A DNA stretch of 64,000 nucleotides from Henckelia pumila (Eukaryota; Streptophyta; Magnoliopsida; Lamiales; Gesneriaceae), in contig NC_133121.1 of NCBI RefSeq assembly GCF_033568475.1, forward strand, positions 5,580,001 through 5,644,000, given 5' to 3'. Shown here in pieces: positions 33,701 to 45,645 of the stretch (the first letter of the stretch is position 1; every line of letters starts with the position of its first letter). The notes beneath the pieces are model-generated. The model saw only the letters and a program-made list of their open reading frames with translations, searched no databases and was not told where the DNA came from. The translations under genes were made by a program, and so were the position numbers.

Positions 33701-35104
33701 ACGCAAGTAAATAGAAGTAAAAATATTCAAAAGATGGCGAACTACCACAAACTCGCTCTAAATGAAATTATGACACGCAGCACATACCTTGTTTACTCGA
33801 ATTGCCTTCCCATACAGCTTAATCATATTCAATACCTTAATGGCCTGGAAAGGATCAACAATTAAAATCACTGAATTTACAAGAAGTAACTTGAAAAAAG
33901 CTCTCTTTCACGATTGTAACAGCAAAAGCACACTTACATAGTCAGCATCTTCTTCACTTCTGAACTCAACAAAACCATAGCCTTGATGAGCATTTGTAAC
34001 TCTGTCCTTGGGAACATAGACATTGACTAGATCATAAAAGAAAGTGTAAGACCCCAAAATATGCCCAAAAAACAAAAAAGATAGTACAGGAGACTAATTT
34101 CTGTAACCACCAAGAGAGTCTGTAAAGCATTCAAGTATTCAGGTTTCCAACCATCTCTTAAATAGGGCCATAGAGAAAAATGAAGTCACGTGGTAAAAGC
34201 CACATACATACCTACAGGGCCGGCTTGCACAAACAACTCCCACAATAACTCCTCACTAGCCTGTCAGTCACACAGATAGGGAGCACTTGAGATCAACGTG
34301 ACATTATAGACAAAAGGAAGAAAAACCCCAGCAGGCAGCAAGGCATTAATACGAATGGCGAAACCAAGACAACTTCAGGAGAGAGAAGCAGGAACTACAA
34401 AACTAAAAGCTAACAATATAATAACACAGGGACAAGATACACTAAAAGGCCTTATATTGACTGAAGAAGTTAGTCAGGCGAACCCATCAAAATGAACCAC
34501 ATTCGTCCTCACCATGAATGAGTTGTCGGCTATTTCAAGATTAAGCATCACAAAAAGCAAGTCTGTGGCTTTACAAAAGCCAAAAATGTGTCAAGTGCCA
34601 ATGATTCATCGTTCTTTTTTGCTCAAGAGGTTACTCAGAATCCTAAATTTCGATTTCAGCATTTGATGACTAAATCATGTATATCAACGGGCCAGTCATT
34701 TATTAAGAAAAATTCAAACAGAAAAAATGTGGTAAAAAAATAACTGCTTCTTCCCCGTCAACCACTGAACCGACAAGCAGTACCTCTGCAAGACTGCAAC
34801 TATACAAAATATTGATTAGAAAATGCAAAAACGTAAACAAGCATTCCATCAATGGGTCGGAGCAACCGAAAAATCATAAGCATAACTAGTTGACACATGC
34901 ATTCCAGCAAAGTAAATAGAATAGATTGAAAACCCAGTGCATTTTCGACACGTAAAATCTAAATCCTGACCCAGAACGTAAGGAAAAACAAAAAAGTACT
35001 TTGGTTTCCAAATTTCCAACATAGACGGTGGCGTCTTGGTTGCGCTCGGCGGCGTGTTGCCCCAAAAGGTTCGCACCCACTCCCGGCGCAATTCGCGTGG
35101 TCAT
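30797..35104 (-). CDS. SF3B4: splicing factor 3B subunit 4 (SF3B4/SAP49), 9 exons
   Basis: SF3B4 is a U2 snRNP SF3b subunit that binds pre-mRNA near the branch site. Exons: 35104-35000, 34260-34212, 34026-33938, 33844-33788, 33623-33561, 33385-33320, 32844-32758, 32395-32302, 31269-30797. The total is 1083 nt, 360 aa plus stop, open throughout, with GT-AG introns. RRM1 begins ATVYVGNL (residues 25-32) with RNP1 GYGFVEF at 67-73. RRM2 has NLFIGNL at 113-119 and RNP1 GFGFISY at 155-161. From about residue 205 the tail is Pro/Gly/Met-rich ([18 protein letters not shown]), as in all SF3B4 proteins. The start [20 protein letters not shown] is the conserved plant N-terminus. Upstream, CCTAAACCCTT near 35149-35160 is telo-box-like. 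Confidence 0.95.
31630..31937 (+). other. unexplained open frame inside SF3B4 intron 8
   Basis: Within the 1032-bp intron, on the strand opposite to the gene, an 80+ codon open frame has protein-like composition ([32 protein letters not shown]). I do not recognise it. It may be a transposon or gene fragment. No ends or target duplication were identified. Confidence 0.3.
32141..32183. repeat. (GCATGA)7 hexanucleotide microsatellite in SF3B4 intron 8
   Basis: Seven consecutive GCATGA units lie about 120 bp downstream of exon 8 (minus-strand sense). It is a simple repeat with no coding role. Confidence 0.95.
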
Positions 35105-35942
35105 CGTCCTCGCCTGAAATCCCCAAACACAATGCAACCTGAAATTCCCAAGGGTTTAGGGGTGTTTAATTGTTTACCTATGGCTTCTTTAGAGGGGTTT
35201 TATTTATTTATTTTATAAATAAAATAAAGTTTTTGTGTGAAATATGAAATATAAAGTAATCTTTGTAATCTTTGAAAATAACCAATCGTAAATATTATTT
35301 GATTATAATTATTGAGAAAACATTAAAAATGATTGATGTAATAATATTCATTTTTTTATAAAAAAAAACATTTTAGAACAAAATATATGAAAAAATATTA
35401 ATGCTTCGTTTGATAGGTATATTGACAGGTGGATTATTGTTTGGATATGAGTACATAATAATTATTAATGATAAATATTTTTAGTGTTTGGTACGTTTTT
35501 TATGTGAAGGATAAAAAAGTGGGTTTTTTCGACACTTACAAAAATACCCCTACACCATTCTCACAATTACAATATATACTACCTACAAGATCTGGGTTTG
35601 TGTAATTAGAAGAGACAAAATCGTAATTGCAACAGGAATCTCAATGGACTGCAATATTTAGGACTGACAATATCTTCTTTCAATTGGGTTTCATTTTCCT
35701 CCCTTTTCCGTGGTCAACAACATCATAGTACGAGATCCGGAGATATCCTACTATTTTGAAAAATCGAAACAAATGTGGGACACGTTCCTCGATCATTTCT
35801 TAATCATGAACACCAAACGGAGCCTAAAGGACTTTAATTGACCTTCTATAAACTCTCTTCTTCCTGAAACTATTAAATCCATTGTATATATCTTTATTTG
35901 CATAAATATTTTGTATGTTGCGAGAATAAAAACTATATTATA
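35105..35942. other. SF3B4 upstream region and intergenic DNA
   Basis: 35105-35200 holds the SF3B4 leader and probable promoter (minus strand). The rest is AT-rich. The stretch 35400-35830 has a 'TTTGATAGGTATATTGACA' start and looks like an old non-coding repeat, but the ends were not defined. No gene was seen. Confidence 0.4.
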
Positions 35943-36197
35943 CATATTGTTGGATTGACGTCTACAAAGTTCATTCGTTGGATCAATGGGAGTTTGTTAG
36001 TGGGCCAAAGTTAAGCTTACCTCGGTGGCCAAGGGATAAAGCTAAACTAAGGCCTAAATCCTTTTAACAAATTCAAGTGAGCCCATATGGTATGAGAGTC
36101 GTTGGAGAAGTTATCAGCTTAAGTTAAAGGTTGAGGTGAGGTGGTTTTCAGGGGATAGAACGAGACTCGCGAAAAAAACATCAATCAAGAGTCAATG

Positions 36198-37562
36198 TGT
36201 AGTAACCCAGATTCCATTTTAAGATAATAATATGATAATCATGATTAAGGGTCCAGTCTAAACTGCTGAACTGTTGAGCTGCTGAACTGCAGCTAGGGAT
36301 TATGAGCAGCTAGGGAAACATGAGCTGCTAGGGAATCCCGACCTGCTGCTAGGGAATCCCGAACTGCTAATAGGGAAGCCCGAACCCTCCAGGACAGGCA
36401 GGCAGGTGTGTGGACGCTTGCATGAATGACAGTTGGCGCCTAAGCATGAGCTGTCAATAATGGTAGTGACTCAGCTTAAGTATCTGATACGTGGCGTGCT
36501 TATAGGAGCTCGGACGTCTCGACGTCAGCTCAAGAATCCCGATCACCCCAAATATTTGTCTATAAATAGGAGCTGGGGATTCAGTTATTTTTCACATCAC
36601 TTCCATCTCACTTCATATCTTTACCCGGAAAAGAGTAGCTCGGGAGCTCGGGAAAGAGTAACTCGGGAATTCGGGAAGGAATAGCTCGGGAAGGAAGAGC
36701 TCGGGGTCGGACCAAGAGGCCAGGTCGGGTCGGGTCGGACTTGAGACCAGATCGGGTCGGGAGTTGACCTAGGACAGCTAGGGGTTGTCTTTTTCCAACT
36801 TAGTTTAGACTTCGGTGTTAGGTACATACACATTGACTGAGATTGCCAGCGAGTATACATGTTTATATGTTGCATTTATTTGGCATTATTATGTGACATG
36901 ATGTATGTTTTACCGTTTTTTATATTCATATATCATGTGCACATACACGTTGAGCCTATACCTTTTTATACCTGATTATAGAGCCGCTTAGCTCTATACT
37001 CGATAGTCTGTCACTGAGAGTACCGCGACGGCGGGGACATGTATGTCTGACTACTTTGGTGTATTAGACGAGTGTGGTTGCACCCAGAGGTTGATCCGTG
37101 CGGTGGCAGCACTCATGTGGCGCCGGTACTGAGCATGACTTTTCAGATGACCATTTACCAGTCATCATGTTGCATGCATCATATACATATGTTTACTCAT
37201 GTTTATGTACTGGGTGTTAGCGCTCACGTCCTAGTTGTTATCTTGGACACCCATTCCACGGGGCAGGTCGCAGGATGGACGGAGCCGGTAGCTCGAGGCA
37301 GGATTAGGGAGCCAGAGCTTTTCAGGGGATTTTATACAACATGATTTGTTTAGCTGTATAAATGTTTTAGACAGTTTATTTTAAGCATTTCAATATGGTT
37401 GTATCACTACAGATTTAAGCCTGGATATGTTTTTCTAAGCTGTTATGTAAATTATGGATTATGTTTCCGCACGTTTTTACTCTGTTAAGAATTTTGCTGT
37501 ATTAAGTTTAATGCATGTTATTAGTTGCCAGTTAGTAGGTGATTCCATGCAGGGTCACTACA
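36198..37562 (+). repeat. 5' LTR of the Tekay-like element
   Basis: Begins TGTAGTAACCC and ends GGGTCACTACA. TATA-like TCTATAAATAGG lies at about 36559-36570. It contains three ~21-bp units around GGGAATCCC (36322-36383) and a cluster of AGCTCGGG and GGGTCGGG words (36636-36760) probably near the transcript start. Confidence 0.95.
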
Positions 37563-37566
37563 TTTT

Positions 37567-37578
37567 TTGTATCAGAGC
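37567..37578 (+). promoter_or_regulatory. primer-binding site (tRNA-Met type, one change)
   Basis: TTGTATCAGAGC lies four bases after the 5' LTR. It differs at one position from the usual TGGTATCAGAGC. Confidence 0.85.
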
Positions 37579-37671
37579 ATGCGTGGATTTTGGGATTAGT
37601 ATTTGGGATTTACTCTCATCTTAAGTAATTATTGCGCATTTGGGATTTTAATGTGCAATTCTTTTCAGGAT

Positions 37672-39101
37672 ATGGCTGACGAGAGTCACGGTAGTGTTGG
37701 CCAGGGAGGTGTCATCATCATCGTCACCATCACCATCAGGATGATCGACATCGTCCTCATGAGGGTAGACGTCGTTACTCTATTAATAAGTTCATGCAAG
37801 TAAGACCGAAACCCTTGTTGGGAGGTGAGAATCCTGAACAGGCAAGAGGTTGGATGTCTAAACTCGAGAGTGCGTTTCGAGCTTTCGATTGCACTGAGGA
37901 GCAGAAACTGGAAGTTCTAGAATTCGTTCTAGAGGATCGAGCACGCTTATGGTGGGATGCCAAAGCTACTCAGGCACGTACTGAGAGAGGACATGTGACT
38001 TGGGGGGATTTCTGTCAGCAGTTTCAGAAACTGTATTTTCCTCCAGCTGTTCGTCATGCACGATCTATGGAGTTGCAGACTCTGAGGCAAGGATCAATGA
38101 CTATTGATCAATATCAGCAACGATTTATTTATCTGCTACCTTTTAGTCCTCATATCAATGACAGTGATGCGTCCAAGTATGATATATTTCTGCAAGGCCT
38201 GAATCAAGATATCTACTCACAAGTTGTCGCATGTGATAATTTGACATTTTATAAGACTTTGGTGAACCGTTGCCGTCAAGTGGAGAACAACAATAGGCGG
38301 GCACTGTTGATGATGCCAGGACAGCCTAGTGGATCTCTTGGGCCTAGGGCTCAATTTATTGTGCAATCTGGACCTATGTCTTCTTCTACTACTACTACTT
38401 CGTCTGGTTCTCTTGGTTCACGAGGTACTTTTTGTTTTGGAAAGAAGAAGAAGGAGGAGGAATTTTGCAGCCACTGTGGTGGAAAGCATCCTGCGGCTTC
38501 GTGTCGGAAGGCTACTGGTGCTTGTTATATTTATGGTGAGCTGGGACATCTGCAGAGAGATTGTTCTCAGCGCATGGGTTCTGCTAGTGGATCGGGATCA
38601 CAGGTTGGATCTCAGGCTTCTACTTTTCCACGTCAGCAGACAGCACCACAGAGTTCTTCTGGTTACCGTCCACAGACTCAAGGGCAGGTATTTGCTTTGT
38701 CTCAGGAGCAGGCTTTGGAGGGAAGCGATCGCATGTTGGTAGGTACCTTTCTATTATGTGGTATTCCTGCACTTGTCTTAATTGATACTGGAGCATCGCA
38801 TTCCTTTATTTCTAGTCGTTTTGTTAAGAGACATAGATTACCTTATGTATCATTAGATAAGGATTTAGTTGTATCTACTCCGCTGGAGCAGGAGGTAGTA
38901 ACTAAGCATCTAGTGATGGGTTGCCTTCTAGAGTTTGAGGGTAATGTGTTATCGGCTAATCTGATGATATTAGCGATGACAGATTTTGATTGTATTTTGG
39001 GAATAGATATGCTGACTTTGCATCACGCTACTGTGGATTGTTATCAGCGTCTGGTACAGTTTCATCCGGATGAGGGTGATAGCTGGTACTTTTTATGGTG
39101 A
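37672..39101 (+). pseudogene. gag and protease of the Tekay-like element (frameshifted start)
   Basis: ATG 37672 opens MADESHGSVGQGG, then a frameshift near 37705 leads into the main frame, which has a His-rich run followed by the retrotransposon gag domain (ARLWWDAKATQ, WGDFCQQFQKLYFP, LRQGSMTIDQYQQRF). The zinc knuckle reads CYIYGELGHLQRDC, so the second Cys of the usual C-X2-C is replaced by Tyr. The aspartic protease active site LIDTGASHSF is present near 38780-38808. The frame ends at TGA 39099-39101, where comparable elements read on into pol. Confidence 0.9.
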
Positions 39102-42100
39102 GGGTGCGCGACCTCCGATGCTACTTGTATCGGCTCTGAAGGCATGTCATGTCTTGGAGTCAGGTGGGGAGGGCTACCTCATTTATGCAGTTGATATGTC
39201 CACGAGTAGTCCGGGTATCGATCAGCTACCGGTTGTCAGCAAGTTTTTAGATGTATTCCCTGATGAGATTCCTGGTTTTCCTCCGGTTCGAGAGGTTTAA
39301 TTTGGTATTGATCTAGTGCCAGGAACTACGCCTATATCCCGAGCACCTTATCGTTTAGCACCGTCAGAGATGAGGGAATTGAAACAGCAGTTGCAGTATC
39401 TGCTTGATAAGGGATATATTCGTCCGAGTGTTTCTTCGTGGGGAGCACCTGTTTTGTTTGTCAGGAAGAATGATGGATCGATGCGATTATGTATTGATTA
39501 CAGGCAGCTGAATCATGTCACCATCAAGAATAAGTATCCTTTGCCACGAATTGATGATCTGTTCGATCAATTACAGGGTACTTCTGTTTGCTCCAAGATA
39601 GATCTGAGATCGGGATACCACCAGATGCGGGTACGAGACTCAGATATTTCTACGACTGCTTTCAGAACCAGATACGGGCATTATGAATTTCTGGTGATGT
39701 CATTCGGTTTGACGAATGCACCGCAGTCTTTATGAATCTGATGAATCAGGTATTTCGAGAATATATGGATAGATTTGTCATTGTCTTCATTGATGATATT
39801 CTTGTCTATTCTCATGACAAGGATGAGCATGCACAACATCTGAGGATTGTGTTGCAGACGTTACGAGATAAGCAGCTGTATGCGAAATTGAGCAAGTGTG
39901 AATTCTGGCTTGATCGGGTAGTATTTCTCGGTCATGTGATCTCTAGCGAAGGAATATCTGTTGATCCTAGTAAGATAGAGGCAGTGCTGAACTGGTCTCG
40001 TCCGACGACGGTTGCTGAGATTCGTAGTTTCTTGGGTCTAGCGGGTTATTACCGTCGGTTCATCGAGAATTTTGCATAGTTGGCCAGGCCTTTAACTCAG
40101 CTTACTCGGAAAGATATTTCCTTCATATGGTCCTCGGATTGTGAGGAGTCATTTCACGAGCTGCGTAAACGTCTTACTACTGCACCTGTGCTAGCTCTAC
40201 TTTCTGGATCAGGAGGTTATGTTGTCTATACTGATGTCTCTGGTCAGGGGTTAGGATGTGTTCTGACACAGCATGGACATGTTATTGCCTATGCTTCTCG
40301 ACAGTTGAAGACACATGAGAATAATTATCCAGTACATGATCTCGAGTTAGCCGCCATTGTATTTGCTCTCAAGATTTGGAGACATTATCTTTATGGCTAA
40401 AAATTTGAGATATTCACGGATCACAAGAGTTTGAAGTATTTATTCACTCAGGCAGAGTTGAATATGCGACAGAGACGCTGGATGGATCTTCTGAAGGATT
40501 ATGATTGCGAAATCAAATATCATCCAGGTTCTGCTAATCTTACTGCTGATGCCTTGAGTCGGCAGGTGAGATTTTCTGCACTTCAGACTAGTGAAGTATC
40601 TCATATGATTCAAGAGTGTTGTTCATTGAGTTTAACGCTCAAGCACAAGAAATGGAGGAATGGGATTCGATTGTATACTATTCTATCTGAGCCAGCATTG
40701 TATTCTCGGATTAGAGATGCTCAGATATCTGATGATAAGACTCATCGTTTGGCACGTCTTGCCAATGGAGTTAATACATCTGGATTCCATTATCAGGCAG
40801 ATGGTTTATTATGCTTATCGAATCGAGTGGTTGTGCCTGATGTTGCGGAGCTAAAAAATGATATTCTTTCTCAAGCTCACATGAGTCGATTATATGTTCA
40901 TCCTGGAAGTATGAAAATATATAAAGACTTGCGAACTAGATTCTGGTGAAAAGGGATGAAGCGAAATGTATATCAATTTGTTTCAAGATGTTTGGTTTGT
41001 CAACAGGTCAAGGCTGAACACCGACGACCAGGTGGATTACTGCAGAATCTTGAGATTTCCGAATGGAAGTGGGAGCACGTGACTATTGATTTTGTTACCC
41101 ACTTGCCTATGACGTCACGTCAGTGTGATGCTATCTGGGTCGTTGTTGACCGTTTGACAAAATCAGCACATTTCATTCCTTACATCCGGGAGTATTCTTA
41201 TGATCGCATGGCACGCTTATATGTCCATGAGATAGTGCGATTGCATGAAATTCCAGTGAGCATATTCAGTGATAGAGACCCGCGATTTACCTCACGTTTC
41301 TGGGGTAGTTTTCAGCAGTTGTTGGGTACCACTCTGAGTTTAAGTACTGCATATCATCCGGAGACTGACGGGCAGTCAGAACGGACGATTCGTACATTGG
41401 AGGATATGCTACGTTCTTCTGTCATGGACTTTGGTTTATCTTGGCAGGATCAGTTACCTTTGATCGAATTTGCTTACAATAACAGTTATCATCGTAGTAT
41501 TGATATGACACCTTTCGATGCATTGTATGGTCGACGGTTTCGTACTCCGTTATTCTGGAATGAAGTAGGAGAACAACAAGTCGAGGGTCCTGAGTTGGTG
41601 CAGCAGATTGCAGACAAGGTAGATTTTATCAAGAGGATAATCAAAACTGCTCAAGATAGACAAGCCAGTTATGCTAATATTCATCGCAGGCCATTGCAGT
41701 TTGAGCCTGGTAAATATGTGTTCTTGCGAGTATCAACTTTCAGGAAGGTGATGAGATTCGGTGTGAAAGACAAGTTGTCACCTCGTTTCATTGGACCTTT
41801 CCAGATACTGGAGAAGATCAGAGATGTTGCTTATCGTTTGGCGTTACCGCCATCTCTTTCCAGTATACATAATGTTTTTCATGTGTCGTTATTTCGACAG
41901 TACATAGCTGATGAATCACATGTGATTCAGTCTTCTGAAGTTCAGCTAGAGCAAGATCTGTCGTATGTTGAACGATCACTCCGTATTCTAGACAGGAAGG
42001 AGAAAGTTCTTCGAAACAAGACTATACCACTTGTGATGTTACAGTGGCAACGCCGAGGCGTTGAGGAAGCAACTTGGGAAATCGAGAGCCATATGCGAGC

Positions 42101-42134
42101 AGAATATCCTGAGTTATTTGCTTTGTACTTTTAA
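39102..42134 (+). pseudogene. pol of the Tekay-like element: RT, RNase H, integrase, chromodomain-like end (broken)
   Basis: RT blocks include [16 protein letters not shown] and the catalytic FIDDILVYS (about 39787-39813). RNase H follows with [12 protein letters not shown]. The integrase zinc finger ([10 protein letters not shown], then CLVCQQVK) and core (SDRDPRFTSRFW) come next, and the frame from 40956 to TAA 42134 is long and open. The end (VMLQWQRRGVEEATWE) is chromodomain-like. Breaks: stop near 39298, frameshift near 39728, TAG 40077, TAA 40398 and TGA 40947 (a Trp position). Most single-base breaks fit CAG/TGG/GAA to stop changes. Confidence 0.93.
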
Positions 42135-42240
42135 TTACCATGTAAAGATGTAATTACCGTTGTTGTAATAAAACATGATTTTCTGTTTCATATTGTTATC
42201 TTAATTTGTCTTTAGATTTTATTTCGCAGACGAAATATCT

Positions 42241-42254
42241 AAAGGTGGGGAGAA
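42241..42254 (+). promoter_or_regulatory. polypurine tract
   Basis: AAAGGTGGGGAGAA, all purine but one T, directly abuts the 3' LTR start. This is the plus-strand primer position. Confidence 0.85.
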
Positions 42255-43620
42255 TGTAGTAACCCAGATTCCATTTTAAGATAATAATATGATAATCATG
42301 ATTAAGGGTCCAGTCTAAACTGCTGAACTGTTGAGCTGCTGAACTGCAGCTAGGGATTATGAGCAGCTAGGGAAACATGAGCTGCTAGGGAATCCCGACC
42401 TGCTGCTAGGGAATCCCGAACTGCTAATAGGGAAGCCCGAACCCTCCAAGACAGGCAGGCAGGTGTGTGGACGCTTGCATGAATGACAGTTGGCGCCTAA
42501 GCATGAGCTGTCAATAATGGTAGTGACTCAGCTTAAGTATCTGATACGTGGCGTGCTTATAGGAGCTCGGACGTCTCGACGTCAGCTCAAGAACCCTGAT
42601 CACCACAAATATTTGTCTATAATAAGAGCTGGGGATTCAGTTATTTTTCACATCACTTCCATCTCACTTCATATCTTTACCCGAAAAAGAGTAGCTCGGG
42701 TCGGGAAAGAGTAGCTCGGGAATTCGGGAAGGAATAGCTCGGGAAGGAAGAGCTCGGGGTCGGACCAAGAGGCCAGGTCGGGTCGGGTCGGGTCGGACTT
42801 GAGACCAGGTCGGGTCGGGAGTTGACCTAGGACAGCTAGGGGTTGTCTTTTTCCAGCTTAGTTCAGAATTCGGTGTTAGGTACATACACATTGACTGAGA
42901 TTGCCAGCGAGTATACATGTTTATATGTTGCATTTATTTGGCATTATTATGTGGCATGATGTATGTTTTATCGTTTTTTATATTCATATATCATGTGCAC
43001 ATACACGTTGAGCCTATACCTTGTTATACCTGATTATAGAGCCGCTCAGCTCTATACTCGATAGTTTGTCACTGAGAGTACCGCGACGGCGGGGACATGT
43101 ATGTCTGACTACTCTGGTGTATTAGACGAGTGTGGTTGCACCCAGAGGTTGATCCATGCGGTGGCAGCACTCATATGGCACCGGTACTGAGCATGACTTT
43201 TCAGATGACCATTTACCAGTCATCATGTTGCATGCATCATATACATATGTTTACTCATGTTTATGTACTGGGCGTTAGCGCTCACGTCCTAGTTGTTATC
43301 TTGGACACCCATTCCACGGGGCAGGTCGCATGATGGACGGAGCCGGTAGCTCGAGGCAGGATTAGGGAGCCAGAGCTTTTCAGGGGATTTTATACATCAT
43401 GATTTGTTTAGCTGTATAAATGTTTTAGACAGTTTATTTTAAGCATTTCAATATGGTTGTATCACTACAGATTTAAGCCTGGATATGTTTTCCTAAGCTG
43501 TTATGTAAATTATGGATTATGTTTCCGCACGTTTTTACTCTGTTAAGAATTTTGATGTATTAAGTTTAATGTATGCTATTAGTTGCCAGTTAGTAGGTGA
43601 TTCCATGCAGGGTCACTACA
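42255..43620 (+). repeat. 3' LTR of the Tekay-like element
   Basis: Same ends and layout as the 5' LTR, with about 2% difference. It has one extra GGTCG unit in the GGGTCGGG cluster and a 3-4 bp deletion in the AGCTCGGG cluster. Confidence 0.95.
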
Positions 43621-43661
43621 CAATGGCTGTGAGCTGAGATCAAGAGACAAGAGTCGATCAC

Positions 43662-45242
43662 TGTAGTGAACCAACCCGGATCCACTAACTAATCAGAGTT
43701 ACGATAAAAGCGCATGCAATTAAAACTTAAAGCGTAAAGAGCGGATAATTAAAATACAGCAAATCCAATCGGCAGAATACAACCGACGATATCACAAGTG
43801 TATAAGTACTGTTATACAACCAAATCGAAAGTTCATGGTAAACAAATCCCTACCCTCTACAACCTCGCACTCTCCAAAGCTCAATCCTGCTGAGAGCCGT
43901 CTGGACCGTCCATCCTCAAACCTGCCCCGCCACAAGGTACACCACGATACCCAAACACTGAGGCGTGAGCGACAACGCTCAATACGAAAGCAATGATATA
44001 AATACAAATATGCGCACACATAAGATTTAAAACTCAAATGTAAACACTTGCTCATGGCGCCGAAAATATACAGTATCGGCTAGAGAGCGACTCCGCGGGG
44101 TACTCGTATACTCCATATCAGGGCTGAGCCAACCCCATCCTAACCCGAATCCAAAACAGGATACAAGTCCCATCTGGAAACTGTCATACCTGACTCGAGT
44201 CCAAAATGAGATCATAGTTCCCTATGGAGGCTGTCAATGACTCACATCTCTCCGGATGCAGTCACACGTAAAATCATGTATGTGCTAAGATGGTAAAACA
44301 TGCTAAAACATGATAAAGCATATAGCACATACTCATGCAACATACATGCAAATATATCATGCCGGCTATCTCGGTCAGTACTTACGTACCTCTAACACTG
44401 CTGGTCAAACCTAGCTCCGCTGGTCTAGACTCCAAGCCTACTAGTCCAGTCTATTGCTACTACAATGCAAATATCCATGCATCAACAATAAAGCTCTAAA
44501 AGCCTTAACTAAGCTAATGCATACTCCTAAATATTTTTAGGATGCCAAAGCTATACCTGCGTCCGTCGTTAGCCCTTTGCTGTAGATAGCCTCAAAACTA
44601 GGCCATAGCTCCGCGACGACGTCTAGATCACTAATCCACTTTCGGATTTCCCGTAGGACGCCTAGATCTCCCTAGATCTGAGTTAGAAGGCTTAGGAATT
44701 GAGAGAGAAGAGAGGAAATGAGCGAGTCACAAATGAACCTCGGCTCCTCTATTTATAGACGGCGTTCGGGCCATCCGAACTCGGCTTCGGGCCCTCCGAA
44801 CTGGTTCGGATCCTCCGATCATGACTTCGGATCGTCCGAACATGATCGGACCGTCCGATCCTCACTTCAGATCCTCCGAAGTCCCATCAGTGACGTCAGC
44901 CATGATGTCACCTTGCTGACGTAATTGATGACGTAAGCCCTAACCCTGTTCGGGTCCTCCGATCCCACCGACGGAGCCTCCGATCCTCTTCGGATCGTCC
45001 GAACTCCTCTTCGGATCGTTCGAACTCCTCGGGCCTCCGATCCTGACTCCGGTCACGTTCGGGTCCTCCGAACACCAGTTCGGAGCATCCGAACCTCCCG
45101 AGCCATGCCCGCCTTGTTCGAGTATCCTAGAGTTATTTCTGGAGTTCGTTAGTTCGACAGGACATCCCTAATCATGTATTAAGAACATGATCATGTGATT
45201 AATTACTCATTAATCACTAATTCGAGATGCGGGGTTACTACA
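43662..45242 (-). mobile_element. Gypsy-type solo LTR (1581 bp, TSD ATCAC)
   Basis: On the minus strand it starts TGTAGTAACCCCGC, like the neighbouring Tekay-like LTR, and ends CCGGGTTGGTTCACTACA. A perfect ATCAC duplication flanks it (43657-43661 and 45243-45247). Minus-strand TATAAATAG is at about 44749-44757. The interior differs from the neighbouring element, so it is a different family. It inserted into the same Copia LTR. Confidence 0.9.
44765..45112. repeat. array of short imperfect palindromes TTCGGRTC.TCCGAAC in the solo LTR
   Basis: More than ten copies of a 14-16 bp motif of the form TTCGGATCCTCCGAAC occur at irregular spacing, with half-sites turned in both directions. Each copy is nearly self-complementary. 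It lies just downstream of the LTR TATA box on the minus strand, that is, in the transcribed part. Confidence 0.85.
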
Positions 45243-45645
45243 ATCACAAAGAGAGAAGAACTTAGAGGAACTCTGGAAATTTCTGTAATCTTCTTATATT
45301 TTGTAATCGATATATTTTGGGATATTGATTGTACACTTGAACGTGAATTTTTAATAATAGAGAGATTGGTCTCCCTCCCCGTGGAAGTAGGCAATCTTGT
45401 GTCGAACCACGTAAATCTGTCTTGTTACTTTGCATTGTTTTGATTCTTGTTCATTGTTGGGTGTGATTAGATAATTGAATTTTTATGGAATCTTGTTGAA
45501 TTCTGCATTGCAGTGTTGATTATTAGTTACTTGATTTGGTTGAGAGAATTGGTTGCATTTTTTTTGGTGTTTTTGAAGTGCGTCCTGTATGTTTCATTTT
45601 TGGGTGAGCTTCTTGAATCAAACAGATTGAAATCATGACACATAT

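Larger units (their letters stand above)
36198..43620 (+). mobile_element. complete Ty3/Gypsy element, Tekay-like chromovirus (TSD CAATG)
   Basis: Two near-identical LTRs flank a gag-pol region: 36198-37562 and 42255-43620. The target duplication CAATG is perfect (36193-36197 and 43621-43625). A tRNA-Met-type primer site follows the first LTR and a purine tract precedes the second. By eye I count roughly 30 differences in about 1365 aligned bases (~2%), so the insertion is fairly recent. Integrase lies after RNase H, as in Gypsy, and a chromodomain-like end is present. Gag and pol are broken by frameshifts and stops, so this copy cannot move by itself. Confidence 0.95.
35948..45640 (+). mobile_element. 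Copia-type LTR split by two later Gypsy insertions
   Basis: Three pieces, 35948-36197, 43621-43661 and 45243-45640, read as one continuous LTR once the two Gypsy insertions are set aside. It starts TGTTGGATTGACG and later has 'TCCCCGTGGAAGTAGGCAA' followed by 'GAACCACGTAAATCTG', the same order as in other plant Copia LTRs. CATAT lies on both sides (35943-35947 and 45641-45645), suggesting the target duplication with the LTR ending GACA. No internal domain follows, so it is probably a solo LTR. The right end is the least sure point. Confidence 0.6.

Noticed and set aside
36433-36875. Small frames within the Tekay-like LTRs (also at 42490-42933 and 37072-37344)
   Set aside because: They occur in LTR sequence without domain and are changed or cut between the two LTR copies.
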